Assembly (NCBI GenBank): GCA_040216635.1
Contig: JAVJOU010000017.1
Span: 1 to 64,000, forward strand
From: UBA1479 sp040216635
GTDB taxonomy: Bacteria; Pseudomonadota; Alphaproteobacteria; Rhodospirillales; Casp-alpha2
Direction: 5' to 3'
Length of the DNA: 64,000 nucleotides
Position numbers and translations under genes: made by a program. Shown one piece after another: positions 16,575 to 24,888 of the stretch. The notes below the pieces were generated by a model. The model was not told where the DNA came from and did not search any database. It saw only the letters and a program-made list of their open reading frames with translations. Each line of letters opens with the position of its first letter. Position 1 is the first letter of the stretch.

Positions 16575-17390
16575 ATGACCGTGATCGACAATACCGGTGC
16601 CGCCGGCCAACCTTTGACCCTTCCCGCCAGGGATATGAAGCGATCGACCATGAACTTTCTGGGATGGGTCGTGATCCTGGCGATTCTGGCTTGGGCCTGG
16701 GAAGGCTCGGAAATGAACCCGCTGGCCCTGGTGGAATATTCCGACAACATGGCCGAGTTCGCATCCGGGTTTTTCCCGCCGAATTTCCATGAATGGCCGA
16801 CCATGCTGAACGAAATGCTGATTACCGTGCAGGTCGCCATCTGGGGCACGGTTCTCGCAGTCATTTGTTCCGTGCCGCTTGGTATTCTGTCGTCCCAGAA
16901 CTTGGTGCCCTGGTGGGTCTATCAGCCGACACGCCGGCTCATGGACGCGGCCCGCGCCATCAATGAATTCGTGTTCGCCATGCTGTTCGTGGTCGCGGTC
17001 GGCCTGGGCCCCTTCGCCGGTGTGCTGGCGTTGTGGATTCACACCACGGGCGTTTTGGCCAAGTTGTTTTCCGAAGCGGTCGAAGCGATCGACCCCAATC
17101 CGGTCGAGGGCATTCGCGCGACCGGTGCGGATGCCATCCACGAAGTGATTTTCGGCGTCATTCCGCAGGTTCTGCCGCTGTGGATTTCCTTTTCACTTTA
17201 CCGGTTCGAAAGCAACCTGCGTTCGGCGACGGTCATCGGCATTGTCGGGGCCGGCGGCATCGGCATGGTGCTGTGGGAATTCATCCGTGGGTTCTATTAT
17301 GCGGAGACCGCGGCGGTCATGATCATCATCATCGCGACCGTGACGGTCCTGGACCTGTTTTCGCAAATCTTGCGTCAACGTTTCACCTGA
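16575..17390 (+). CDS. phnE: Phosphonate ABC transporter permease
   Basis: This 271-residue inner-membrane protein starts at ATG 16575; a TTG seven codons earlier is also possible, and neither has a good ribosome site. The protein has about six membrane segments (NFLGWVVILAILAWAW; VAIWGTVLAVICSVPLG; FVFAMLFVVAVGLGPFAGVL), with the EAA-like loop EAIDPNPVEGIRATGAD that docks PhnC, and a terminal pair (VIGIVGAGGIGMVLWEF). One phnE copy is present, where some genomes carry two. The operon is closed by a hairpin at 17477. Confidence 0.92.
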   Translation: MTVIDNTGAAGQPLTLPARDMKRSTMNFLGWVVILAILAWAWEGSEMNPLALVEYSDNMAEFASGFFPPNFHEWPTMLNEMLITVQVAIWGTVLAVICSVPLGILSSQNLVPWWVYQPTRRLMDAARAINEFVFAMLFVVAVGLGPFAGVLALWIHTTGVLAKLFSEAVEAIDPNPVEGIRATGADAIHEVIFGVIPQVLPLWISFSLYRFESNLRSATVIGIVGAGGIGMVLWEFIRGFYYAETAAVMIIIIATVTVLDLFSQILRQRFT

Positions 17391-17476
17391 TTGATCCAGA
17401 TCAATTCGTGCGCGAATACCCGCTTGGCCGGTCAGGGTTAATCGGATACGGTTTCGGTGTGGCTCCAGGGGGAGAC

Positions 17477-17499
17477 GCGCGTGGCGCTGATCCACGCGT
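17477..17499 (+). terminator. Hairpin after phnE
   Basis: CGCGTGG (17478-17484) pairs perfectly with CCACGCG (17492-17498), extendable by a G-U pair, and is followed by TTTATT. It lies just before the ribosome site of the chemoreceptor-tip gene and may end or attenuate phnCDE transcription. Confidence 0.5.
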
Positions 17500-17523
17500 T
17501 TATTCAAGTAAGGAAAAAAAGCA

Positions 17524-17874
17524 ATGCCGCAGGATCAAGGAAATAGCACGGAAGTTGCCACCACGGCCGCGACGGCGGTAGCGGGCAATGACCGGACCGC
17601 GGATATCCGCGAAGAGATCACCAGTCTTCAGGACGAAATTTCCCAGGTCGGGAAGGTGGCTGAACAAATCGATGCGATCGCCAAGCAGACCAATCTGCTG
17701 GCCTTGAACGCAACGATCGAGGCCGCCCGCGCCGGTGACGCCGGTAAGGGGTTTGCCGTGGTCGCGGGAGAAGTCAAAAACCTGTCCGCGCAGACCGCAC
17801 GGGCCACGGCCGAAGTCGGCGAAGTGCTGGAAAATCTCCGCCGCCGCGTCGATCATCTGGCAAGCCTTCTGTAG
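17524..17874 (+). CDS. Stand-alone chemoreceptor signalling-tip protein
   Basis: This 116-residue soluble protein consists of little more than the conserved hairpin tip of methyl-accepting chemotaxis proteins: EQIDAIAKQTNLLALNATIE, AARAGDAGKGFAVVAGEV and KNLSAQTARAT at residues 47-100. This is the part that contacts CheA and CheW. No sensor, membrane segment, HAMP or long methylation helices are present. It has an AAGGAAA ribosome site and its own start, and follows phnE by 133 bp with a hairpin between. It may be a decoy or soluble partner in a chemotaxis array, or the surviving 3' end of a lost receptor gene. Confidence 0.75.
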   Translation: MPQDQGNSTEVATTAATAVAGNDRTADIREEITSLQDEISQVGKVAEQIDAIAKQTNLLALNATIEAARAGDAGKGFAVVAGEVKNLSAQTARATAEVGEVLENLRRRVDHLASLL

Positions 17875-17963
17875 CTTCCGGCACCAAGCCAACTGCTGAG
17901 GAGTGGTTGGACTGATGCGCGACCCGACAAGGAGGGCGCGCATTTTCTGCTGTGCGGAAAGAT

Positions 17964-19103
17964 TCAGGCGACCTGTCGTCCACCCCGCCACACACCCTTG
18001 ATCGCCGGAACCTGTTGGTAGGTTTGCACGCGCACAAGGTCGGCGCGCTTTCCGGGGGTGATTTCACCGCGATCCTTCATGCCGACCATTTCGGCCGGTC
18101 CCGCCGTCACCATGGCGACCGCATCGGGCAGGCTGATGCCGTGGTTATCGGCCAGGATGAAGGCCGAATGGACCATGGAAATCGGCACATAGTCCGACGC
18201 CAATCCGTCAAGAAGGCCCTGCTCGGCCAATTCGGCAGCCGCCACATTGCCGGAATGGGATCCGCCTTTGACCACATTGGGGCTTCCCATGATGGTCTTC
18301 ATGCCATGGGCATGGGCAGCCCGCGCCGCTTCCAAAGTAGTCGGGAATTCCGAAATCAGGATGCCGTCGCGATGACCTTCGGCCACATGGTCGGCCGTGG
18401 TGTCGTCATGGCTGGCCAGCGGAATGCCCCGTTTGCGGGTTTCCTCGATGACCGCCTGGCGGTTGTGACTGCTGTAATTCTTTTGCCGTTCGATCAGGCC
18501 GTCGATCTGGGCGTCCAGTTCATCGGCGGTATAGACGCGGCTGTACATCCGTTTCCATTTATCCAGGTCGCGCCACTGGCGCTGGCCCGGGGTGTGATCC
18601 ATAACCGAGACAAGGGCGACCAATGGATGGTCGATGATATCGGCCAATTCGTTCATCACCGTGTCGGACGCGACTTCGGCCCGGATGTGCAGGCGATGGT
18701 CGGCTTTCATCAGCGTATCGTCGATCGCATTGCCGAGGATATCCTTGGCCAGCGCCAAGGCGCCCTGGCGTCCCGGCTTTCCCAGATGCATGTCGCCGAC
18801 GACCAGGGAGTCGAACACGGTCGTGACGCCGGCCGTCGCCAGCATGCGGTCGTGGACTTGGAACGCGGCCATGCCTGGCCATTTCACGCCGGGTCGGGGT
18901 TCCAGATGCTTTTCCAGGTTGTCCGTATGGATATCGACCATGCCCGGAATCAGAAAGTCGCCCTCGCAGTCGATGGCTTGGGACAGGCCGCTGCGGCCTT
19001 CGTCCACGTCGCGGATGACTCCGCCGTCGGCACGGACGGTTCCAGTGAACGACCGGTCGCGCGTGACCACCGTGGCGTTGGTGAAAATCAATTCCGATGC
19101 CAT
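17964..19103 (-). CDS. phnM: Alpha-D-ribose 1-methylphosphonate 5-triphosphate diphosphatase
   Basis: The protein has 379 residues of the amidohydrolase fold. The PhnM hallmark VDIHTDNLEKHLEPRPGVKW carries the metal-binding His residues; further metal-site motifs are PLASHDDTTADHVA and MGSPNVVKGGSHSGN. It removes pyrophosphate from the triphosphate intermediate so that PhnJ can cleave the C-P bond. The ATG at 19103 is chosen because it begins the conserved region; the frame is open to 19157 without a better ribosome site. It is separated from phnF by 155 bp containing a Pho box on its own strand, so it can be transcribed alone. Confidence 0.92.
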   Translation of the reverse strand: MASELIFTNATVVTRDRSFTGTVRADGGVIRDVDEGRSGLSQAIDCEGDFLIPGMVDIHTDNLEKHLEPRPGVKWPGMAAFQVHDRMLATAGVTTVFDSLVVGDMHLGKPGRQGALALAKDILGNAIDDTLMKADHRLHIRAEVASDTVMNELADIIDHPLVALVSVMDHTPGQRQWRDLDKWKRMYSRVYTADELDAQIDGLIERQKNYSSHNRQAVIEETRKRGIPLASHDDTTADHVAEGHRDGILISEFPTTLEAARAAHAHGMKTIMGSPNVVKGGSHSGNVAAAELAEQGLLDGLASDYVPISMVHSAFILADNHGISLPDAVAMVTAGPAEMVGMKDRGEITPGKRADLVRVQTYQQVPAIKGVWRGGRQVA

Positions 19104-19225
19104 GGACCTATTATTTACCATGATGTTCATCATCGCGCGCACCCTTCCTGATGGCAAAGTTTCGCTGGAAAGACCAGTTCAACACGCCTCATAGAGGTCC
19201 GACGTGTCCAAACGGTTACCTTGAG

Positions 19226-19243
19226 GTGACGGATGAATGACAG
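19226..19243 (-). promoter_or_regulatory. Pho box upstream of phnM
   Basis: On the minus strand the sequence reads CTGTCAT-TCAT-CCGTCAC: two 7-bp PhoB repeats with the canonical 4-bp spacer. The first repeat is perfect and the second has one difference. It lies 123 bp upstream of the phnM start. Confidence 0.75.
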
Positions 19244-19257
19244 CTGCGGCGGGGAGG

Positions 19258-19995
19258 CTAGGTTGAGGGTTCGAATAAAAGCTGAACCCGGTCGCCGGCA
19301 AACCGGGTCAGGCCGTATTCGACCGCCTGGCCGGATGTATCAACATTGATGCTTTCGGCAACCAAAACGGGCCGGTTGGGCGGCTGGCTGAGAAGCTGGG
19401 CTTCATCCGGATCGGGCATGCGTGTGGTGACACGGGTGATCTTGCGGAAAAAGTCCGCGACGCCGAATTGTGCCAGCGCTTTGGAAATGGATCGGGATTC
19501 TTCGAACGCTTCGATCATGTTGGGGAACCGTTCGGCACAGAAATAATGATCGGCGACACTGATCGGGCGGCCGTCGGCCTCGCCGATCGTGCGGATCAGG
19601 GAGACCATGGCGCCTTCGTTTAGCTCAAGCGCTTCGGCGACATCCGTGGAAGCATGGACCTGTTCGCTCAACAACACCCAGCCACCGGGTTGACGGCGCT
19701 GGGCCATGATATTTTCCGTGAAGCGGGTGCGCCGCCGAACGGGGTAGTCGATGACGTGTTCATGGACAAATGTGCCGCGTCCTTGTTCGATCCGGATCAG
19801 GCCTTCCTGCTCCAGCGCCTTCATGGCGCGGCGTACGGTATGGCGGTTGACGTTGAACCGTTCGGCAAGGTCGTGTTCCGTCGGCAGGCGCGAACCCGGC
19901 GCGATCATGCCGCTGGCGATGTCGTCGGTAATTTGTTCTTCGATCTGGCGCCACAATGAGACACCCGATCCCCGTTTCACCCTGGTGGGGTCCAT
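19258..19995 (-). CDS. phnF: GntR/HutC-family regulator of phosphonate genes
   Basis: The protein has 245 residues. An N-terminal GntR winged helix covers 10-80 (LPTEHDLAERFNVNRHTVRR, then LIRIEQGRGTFV), followed by a UTRA effector-binding domain (residues 95-240, ending TRFAGDRVQLLFEP). It lies between phnM and the divergent phnG operon, the usual place for PhnF. Two GTCTATAC words in the divergent region match the HutC-subfamily operator rule GT-N-TA-N-AC, so it probably controls phnG onward. The effector is probably phosphate, a phosphonate or a pathway sugar phosphate. Confidence 0.9.
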   Translation of the reverse strand: MDPTRVKRGSGVSLWRQIEEQITDDIASGMIAPGSRLPTEHDLAERFNVNRHTVRRAMKALEQEGLIRIEQGRGTFVHEHVIDYPVRRRTRFTENIMAQRRQPGGWVLLSEQVHASTDVAEALELNEGAMVSLIRTIGEADGRPISVADHYFCAERFPNMIEAFEESRSISKALAQFGVADFFRKITRVTTRMPDPDEAQLLSQPPNRPVLVAESINVDTSGQAVEYGLTRFAGDRVQLLFEPST

Positions 19996-20073
19996 AGTTT
20001 GTCCTCGCTTGGTTTCATCGCGTATGGGCCGGTTCGCCCAAAGATGAAACAGGCTGTAAAACGAAATTCAGCC

Positions 20074-20091
20074 GTGTCACTAAACCGTCAC
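20074..20091 (+). promoter_or_regulatory. Pho box of the phnG-L promoter
   Basis: GTGTCAC-TAAA-CCGTCAC gives two PhoB half-sites with a 4-bp A/T-rich spacer. The downstream half is identical to that before phnM. A TTTACT at 20102-20107 sits 10 bp downstream, the place of the -10 in PhoB-dependent promoters. The phnG start is about 155 bp further on. Confidence 0.75.
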
Positions 20092-20148
20092 GACTTGCCG
20101 ATTTACTTTACCGGTCTCGGGGCTCATATTATCACGAAAGAACTAGAC

Positions 20149-20177
20149 GTCTATACAAATTGTTGGTTTGTCTATAC
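20149..20177. promoter_or_regulatory. Twin PhnF (HutC-type) operator sites
   Basis: GTCTATAC occurs at 20149-20156 and 20170-20177, 21 bp apart (two helical turns), so both face the same side. Each fits GT-N-TA-N-AC. The first is embedded in the palindrome TAGACGTCTA (20144-20153). They lie between the Pho box promoter and phnG, so a repressor bound here could block transcription. Confidence 0.65.
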
Positions 20178-20246
20178 TGTGGCGGCCCCAAACGGATAAC
20201 CGATCCGGCCGGTATAGAAGGTGAGGCGGCGGAGCCCCGAGATCCA

Positions 20247-20750
20247 ATGACGGAAACCCCAAAGGCGAATACGCCGGTAGCGTCCGATCCGACCCGCGCC
20301 CGTGCCGAATGGATGGGGATTCTGGCCCGCGCGCCGGAACCCCAGTTGGAAGCGGCATGGAACGACTTGTCGGCAGACCGTGGGGATATGGCTTATTCCC
20401 TGCTGCGCGCCCCGGAAAAGGGTTTGGTGATGGTGCGTGGCCGTGCCGGCGGGGACGGGAAGGCATTCAATCTGGGTGAGATGACCGTGACCCGCTGTTC
20501 CGTCAAGCTGGCGGACGGCACGGTTGGCCATGGTTATGTCGCTGGACGTTCGGCCCGCCACGCGGAACTCATCGCCGTATTCGATGGTTTGTTGCAAATC
20601 CCGGCCTATGCCGATGCCGTGGTCGAACGTGTGTTGGCGCCGGTCAAGGCGTCGCTTGCCGTCACCCGTGCGCAGACGGCGGCCAAGACCGCCGCCACCA
20701 AGGTTGAATTCTTCACCATGGTCCGTGAGCAGGGAGCGTCTCAGGAATGA
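20247..20750 (+). CDS. phnG: C-P lyase core subunit PhnG
   Basis: The protein has 167 residues from ATG 20247 (GGAG a few bases upstream); the reading frame extends to 20160 but that part overlaps the operator sites. It shows the PhnG pattern RAEWMGILARAP near the start, then TRCSVKLADGTVGHGYVAGR with RHAEL, and a helical end. PhnG joins PhnH, PhnI and PhnJ in the core complex that links ribose triphosphate to the phosphonate and breaks the C-P bond. It overlaps phnH by 4 bases. Confidence 0.92.
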   Translation: MTETPKANTPVASDPTRARAEWMGILARAPEPQLEAAWNDLSADRGDMAYSLLRAPEKGLVMVRGRAGGDGKAFNLGEMTVTRCSVKLADGTVGHGYVAGRSARHAELIAVFDGLLQIPAYADAVVERVLAPVKASLAVTRAQTAAKTAATKVEFFTMVREQGASQE

Positions 20751-21370
20751 CGGCGGCAACTCTCCCACAAGGCCCGGCGCCGGCTGCCGGGTTCGGCGAT
20801 CCCGTGCATGATTCCCAGGCGGTGTTTCGGGCGGTTCTGCGTGCCATGTCGCGGCCGGGTGAGGTTCAGGAATTGACCGTGCCGATCGTGCCGCCTGCGC
20901 CTTTGATATCTGCGGCGGCGGCGGTATGCCTGGCGCTGTTGGATCTGGAAACGCGGCTGTGGGTCGACGGCGGCAGCCGCGATGTTTCCCAGGCCCGGGA
21001 CTTTCTCGCCTTTCATACCGGAGCACCTACCGCATCCGCCGCCGCGGATGCGGATTTCGTCGTCATCGCCGACGGTGCCATGGTGCCCAGGCTCGATATA
21101 TTCCGCCAGGGAAGCGATGAGGCGCCGGAAAAATCAGCGACCTTGATCGTGCAGGTGGCGGATCTTGATGATGTGCTGGCTGATGGTGCCTGGCGTCTGA
21201 GCGGACCCGGCATCGACGGCACCGCAGGGCTTCGCATCGAAGGGTTGCGTGGCGGGCTTGCCGAAGAACTTGCCGACAATCGCGGGCGGTTCCCCCGGGG
21301 TGTCGACCTGATCCTGTGCACGAAAACGCGGGTTGCTGGCTTGCCGCGCACCACCAAGGTGGAGGCCTGA
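20747..21370 (+). CDS. phnH: C-P lyase core subunit PhnH
   Basis: The protein has 207 residues. FGDPVHDSQAVFRAVLRAMS near residue 17 is the PhnH hallmark, with LRAMSRPGEV following. PLP-transferase-like fold proteins of this family lack PLP chemistry and act as a structural subunit of the core complex with PhnG, PhnI and PhnJ. It starts inside the end of phnG (ATGA overlap) and is 3 bp from phnI, indicating translational coupling. Confidence 0.92.
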   Translation: MTAATLPQGPAPAAGFGDPVHDSQAVFRAVLRAMSRPGEVQELTVPIVPPAPLISAAAAVCLALLDLETRLWVDGGSRDVSQARDFLAFHTGAPTASAAADADFVVIADGAMVPRLDIFRQGSDEAPEKSATLIVQVADLDDVLADGAWRLSGPGIDGTAGLRIEGLRGGLAEELADNRGRFPRGVDLILCTKTRVAGLPRTTKVEA

Positions 21371-21373
21371 TCG

Positions 21374-22474
21374 ATGTATGTCGCCGTCAAAGGGGGTGAG
21401 AACGCGATCGACAATGCCCATGCGCTGCTTGCCGAAGAACGGCGCGGCGATCCGTCGGTACCCGAGTTGACTCTTGATCAGATCAAACAGCAGATGACGT
21501 TTGCGGTGGACCGCGTGATGGGCGAGGGCTCGCTTTACGATCCGGATTTGGGGGCGCTCGCCATCAAGCAGGCGTGCGGCGATCTGGTCGAGGCCGTGTT
21601 CCTGCTGCGGGCCTTTCGCACCACCTTGCCGCGCCTGGGCGTGAGTGAGCCGGTCGATACCGCCGACATGACCGTCCGGCGGCGTATTTCCGCGACCTTC
21701 AAGGATTTACCGGGCGGGCAGGTTCTGGGGCCGACGTTCGATTATACGCACCGGCTGTTGGATTTCGCCCTGGCGGCAGAAGGTGCTGCGCCGCCCGTGG
21801 CAGCCGAAGCTGCGCCCGAAGACATGGCGAATCTTATGCCCCGGGTCACGGACCTGCTGGCGCAGCAAGACCTGATCGAACCCGAAGTCGGACCGGATGA
21901 TACGGACCGTCACGTCGCCGACCTGACCCGTGATCCGCTTGAATTTCCGGCCGGCCGTGACCTTCGTTTGCAGAATCTGGCCCGCGCCGATGAAGGTTTT
22001 CTGTTGGCATTGGGATATTCGACCCAGCGTGGATATGGCCGCAACCATCCCTTCGCCGGGGAAATCCGCATGGGCGAGGTCGCGGTGGAGATCGTGCCCG
22101 AGGAACTGGGCTTCGCCATCGAGATAGGTGACATAACCGTAACCGAATGCCAGATGGTCAACCAGTTCACGGGCTCGGCCACGGAACCGCCGCAGTTCAC
22201 ACGCGGCTACGGTCTGGTATTCGGCCGTTCGGAACGTAAGGCCATGTCCATGGCCTTGGTCGACCGGTCGCTGCGCGCCCGTGAGTTGGGCGAGGAAGTC
22301 ACCGCCCCTGCCCAGGACGAGGAATTCGTATTGTACCATTCCGACAATGTCGAGGCGCAGGGTTTCGTGCAGCATCTGAAACTGCCCCATTACGTCGATT
22401 TCCAAAGCGAACTGGTCCTGATCCGTGCCTTGCGCCGGGAAGCCGCCGCCCGGCGTAACGAGGCCGCAGAATGA
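21374..22474 (+). CDS. phnI: C-P lyase core subunit PhnI (ribosyl transferase component)
   Basis: The protein has 366 residues beginning MYVAVKGGENAIDNAHALL, the classical PhnI N-terminus. Other family marks are TVRRRISATFKDLPGGQVLG, FDYTHRLLDF, LGYSTQRGYGRNHPF and ECQMVNQFTG. PhnI catalyses the nucleosidase step that, with PhnG, PhnH and PhnL, attaches the phosphonate to ribose triphosphate. It overlaps phnJ by 4 bases. Confidence 0.95.
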   Translation: MYVAVKGGENAIDNAHALLAEERRGDPSVPELTLDQIKQQMTFAVDRVMGEGSLYDPDLGALAIKQACGDLVEAVFLLRAFRTTLPRLGVSEPVDTADMTVRRRISATFKDLPGGQVLGPTFDYTHRLLDFALAAEGAAPPVAAEAAPEDMANLMPRVTDLLAQQDLIEPEVGPDDTDRHVADLTRDPLEFPAGRDLRLQNLARADEGFLLALGYSTQRGYGRNHPFAGEIRMGEVAVEIVPEELGFAIEIGDITVTECQMVNQFTGSATEPPQFTRGYGLVFGRSERKAMSMALVDRSLRARELGEEVTAPAQDEEFVLYHSDNVEAQGFVQHLKLPHYVDFQSELVLIRALRREAAARRNEAAE

Positions 22475-23352
22475 CGGCGCCCCGGACATCACCGTCCCAG
22501 GACGACGGCTACAACTTCGCCTATCTGGACGAACAGACCAAACGGATGATCCGCCGGGCGATCCTTAAGGCCGTGGCGGTGCCGGGGCATCAGGTGCCGT
22601 TCGGGTCGCGCGAAATGCCGCTGCCCTATGGCTGGGGGACAGGCGGCATTCAGGTCACGGCCTCGATCATCGGGCTCAAGGATGTGCTCAAGGTCATCGA
22701 CCAGGGTGCGGATGATACGACCAACGCGGTGTCGATCCGCCGTTTCTTCGCCAAAACCGCCGGCGTGGCGACCACGGAAAAGACCGATGAGGCGACGATC
22801 ATCCAGACCCGTCACCGCATTCCGGAAATGGGATTGGGAGATGATCAGATCATCGTCTATCAGGTCCCCATACCGGAACCGTTGCGATGGTTGGAGCCGC
22901 GCGAAACCGAAACCCGCAAGATGCATGGCTTGGCCGATTACGGCGTCATGCATGTGAAGCTTTACGAAGACATCGCCAAGTATGGCCATATCGAGACGTC
23001 TTATGATTACCCGGTTCTAGTCAACGATCGTTATCTGACGGCACCTTCGCCCATTCCCAAATTTGATAATCCCAAGATGCACGGGATGGGGGCGCTGCAG
23101 CTGTTCGGCGCCGGCCGGGAAAAACGCATTTACGCGATTCCGCCGTTTACCCGCGTGGCAAGCCTGGATTTCGAGGATCATCCCTTCGAGGTTCAGGCAT
23201 GGGATCAAAGCTGTGCCATCTGCGGGGCCGACGACAGTTATCTGGATGAGGTCATCACCGATGATCAAGGCGGATCCATGTTCGTCTGTTCCGACACCGA
23301 TTACTGCCAGCGGCGGGTTGCCGCCGGGCATAAGGGGGCGGGGGACGCATGA
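22471..23352 (+). CDS. phnJ: Alpha-D-ribose 1-methylphosphonate 5-phosphate C-P lyase
   Basis: The protein has 293 residues. It is the radical-SAM enzyme that cleaves the carbon-phosphorus bond. The four functional cysteines are present as Cys248, Cys251, Cys273 and Cys279, with the same 3/22/6 spacing as the E. coli enzyme: CAIC, then FVC and DTDYC. Other family motifs include YGWGTGGIQVTA, NPKMHGMGALQLFGAGREKR and YAIPPFTRV. It overlaps phnI and phnK by 4 bases each. All residues needed for activity appear intact. Confidence 0.95.
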   Translation: MTAPRTSPSQDDGYNFAYLDEQTKRMIRRAILKAVAVPGHQVPFGSREMPLPYGWGTGGIQVTASIIGLKDVLKVIDQGADDTTNAVSIRRFFAKTAGVATTEKTDEATIIQTRHRIPEMGLGDDQIIVYQVPIPEPLRWLEPRETETRKMHGLADYGVMHVKLYEDIAKYGHIETSYDYPVLVNDRYLTAPSPIPKFDNPKMHGMGALQLFGAGREKRIYAIPPFTRVASLDFEDHPFEVQAWDQSCAICGADDSYLDEVITDDQGGSMFVCSDTDYCQRRVAAGHKGAGDA

Positions 23353-24149
23353 TGGACGCGTACCGACAGAACCATGACGATGGGCCGCTGCTCCGCGCTG
23401 CCGGGATTTCGCATTTCTACGGTGACCGCATCGGCTGCCGTGATGTCGGTTTCGAATTATGGCCGGGTGAAATTCTGGGTGTGGTCGGGGAATCGGGCTC
23501 GGGCAAATCGACGCTGCTGAATTGCCTGTCGTCGCAGATCGTTCCCATCGCGGGCAGGTTGAGCTATCGCCTGCGGACCGGAGAAACAGCCGACATCTAC
23601 GACCTTTCCGAAGCCGAGCGCCGCATGCTGATGCGCACGGATTGGGGGTTCGTCCATCAGAATCCTCGGGACGGATTGCGCATGGGCGTCAGTGCCGGGG
23701 CCAACGTGGGCGAACGCCTGATGGCTGTCGGCGAGCGCCATTACGGCAATATCCGCGGCCAGGTCACGGATTGGCTGGGCCGGGTGGAAATGGACATGGA
23801 CCGCATGGACGATCTGCCCACGCAGTTCTCCGGCGGGATGCAGCAGCGGGTTCAGATCGCGCGCAATCTGGTAACGGGCCCGCGGCTTGTGTTTCTGGAT
23901 GAGCCCACGGGCGGCTTGGACGTGTCGGTTCAGGCGCGGCTGCTGGATCTTCTGCGCGGGTTGACCAACGATCTGGGGTTGTCGGCGGTGATCGTGACCC
24001 ATGATCTTGCCGTGGCGCGGCTGCTTTCGCATCGTCTGATGGTCATGCGCCGGGGCGAGGTGGTGGAGCAGGGGCTGACGGATCAGGTTCTGGACGACCC
24101 GCAGCATGCCTATACCCAGTTGCTGGTGTCTTCGGTTCTGCAGACATAA
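23349..24149 (+). CDS. phnK: C-P lyase ATP-binding protein PhnK
   Basis: The protein has 266 residues of the ABC ATPase fold: Walker A GESGSGKST, Q-loop FVHQNPRDGLRM (the PhnK wording), signature FSGGMQQRV, Walker B LVFLDEPTGGLD and H-loop IVTHDLAV. PhnK docks on the PhnGHIJ core, on PhnJ, and with PhnL drives its conformational cycle rather than transport. It starts within the phnJ stop and ends 8 bp before phnL. Confidence 0.93.
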   Translation: MMDAYRQNHDDGPLLRAAGISHFYGDRIGCRDVGFELWPGEILGVVGESGSGKSTLLNCLSSQIVPIAGRLSYRLRTGETADIYDLSEAERRMLMRTDWGFVHQNPRDGLRMGVSAGANVGERLMAVGERHYGNIRGQVTDWLGRVEMDMDRMDDLPTQFSGGMQQRVQIARNLVTGPRLVFLDEPTGGLDVSVQARLLDLLRGLTNDLGLSAVIVTHDLAVARLLSHRLMVMRRGEVVEQGLTDQVLDDPQHAYTQLLVSSVLQT

Positions 24150-24157
24150 AGGCCGCG

Positions 24158-24871
24158 ATGATGATGAACGATAACCGCCAGCCCGTGATCAGCGTCGAAG
24201 GTGCCGCCAAGTCTTTTGTCCTGCACAATCAGGGTGGGGTTGAACTTGAAGTGTTCCGCGAGATCGACCTGGAGGTTTTTGCCGGCGAATGCGTTGCCCT
24301 GCATGGGCCGTCCGGCACGGGGAAAAGCTCCCTGATACGCCTGATTTACGGCAACTATCTATGTGCCACGGGGCGCATCCTGATCCGCCACGATGGGCGG
24401 GAAACCGATATCGCGCAGGCGAAACCCCACGAAATTCTTGAGCTGCGCCGCCGTACCATGGGCTATGTCAGCCAGTTTCTGCGCGTTATACCCCGCGTGC
24501 CGGCCCTTCAAGTGGTTGCCGAGCCGCTGCACGCTATCGGTGTTGCCGCCGAACAGGCCGAACAGCGGGCGGGCGAAATGCTTTCCCGGTTCAATATTCC
24601 TGAACGTTTGTGGGGATTGGCGCCGGCAACGTTTTCCGGCGGCGAGCAGCAGCGCGTCAATCTGGCGCGGGGGTTTGTTATGGATTACCCGGTGCTTCTG
24701 GTCGATGAGCCGACGGCATCCCTGGACAAGGCCAACCGCGATGTCGTGGTTGATGTGATCGGGACCGCCGTCGGGCGGGGTGCCGCCGTGGTCGGCATTT
24801 TCCACGATGCCGCAGTCCGTGATGCCCTGGCGACCCGGGTGTTGAGCCTCGCCGACCCCGCAGCGGCCTGA
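24158..24871 (+). CDS. phnL: C-P lyase ATP-binding protein PhnL
   Basis: The protein has 237 residues with Walker A GPSGTGKSS, Q-loop GYVSQFLRVIPRVPAL (characteristic of PhnL), signature FSGGEQQRVN, Walker B LLVDEPTASLD and H-loop GIFHDAAVRD. PhnL is needed with PhnG, PhnH and PhnI for forming the ribosyl-phosphonate triphosphate. The start offers three ATG codons in a row (24158, 24161, 24164); the first is reported. It is followed 17 bp later by the DUF1045 gene. Confidence 0.92.
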   Translation: MMMNDNRQPVISVEGAAKSFVLHNQGGVELEVFREIDLEVFAGECVALHGPSGTGKSSLIRLIYGNYLCATGRILIRHDGRETDIAQAKPHEILELRRRTMGYVSQFLRVIPRVPALQVVAEPLHAIGVAAEQAEQRAGEMLSRFNIPERLWGLAPATFSGGEQQRVNLARGFVMDYPVLLVDEPTASLDKANRDVVVDVIGTAVGRGAAVVGIFHDAAVRDALATRVLSLADPAAA

Positions 24872-24888
24872 TCCCGGGCAGGCTGGAT

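Noticed and set aside
14720..16864. 714-residue open frame antisense to phnC, phnD and phnE
   Set aside because: GC-driven antisense frame; three well-supported genes with ribosome sites and family motifs occupy the other strand.
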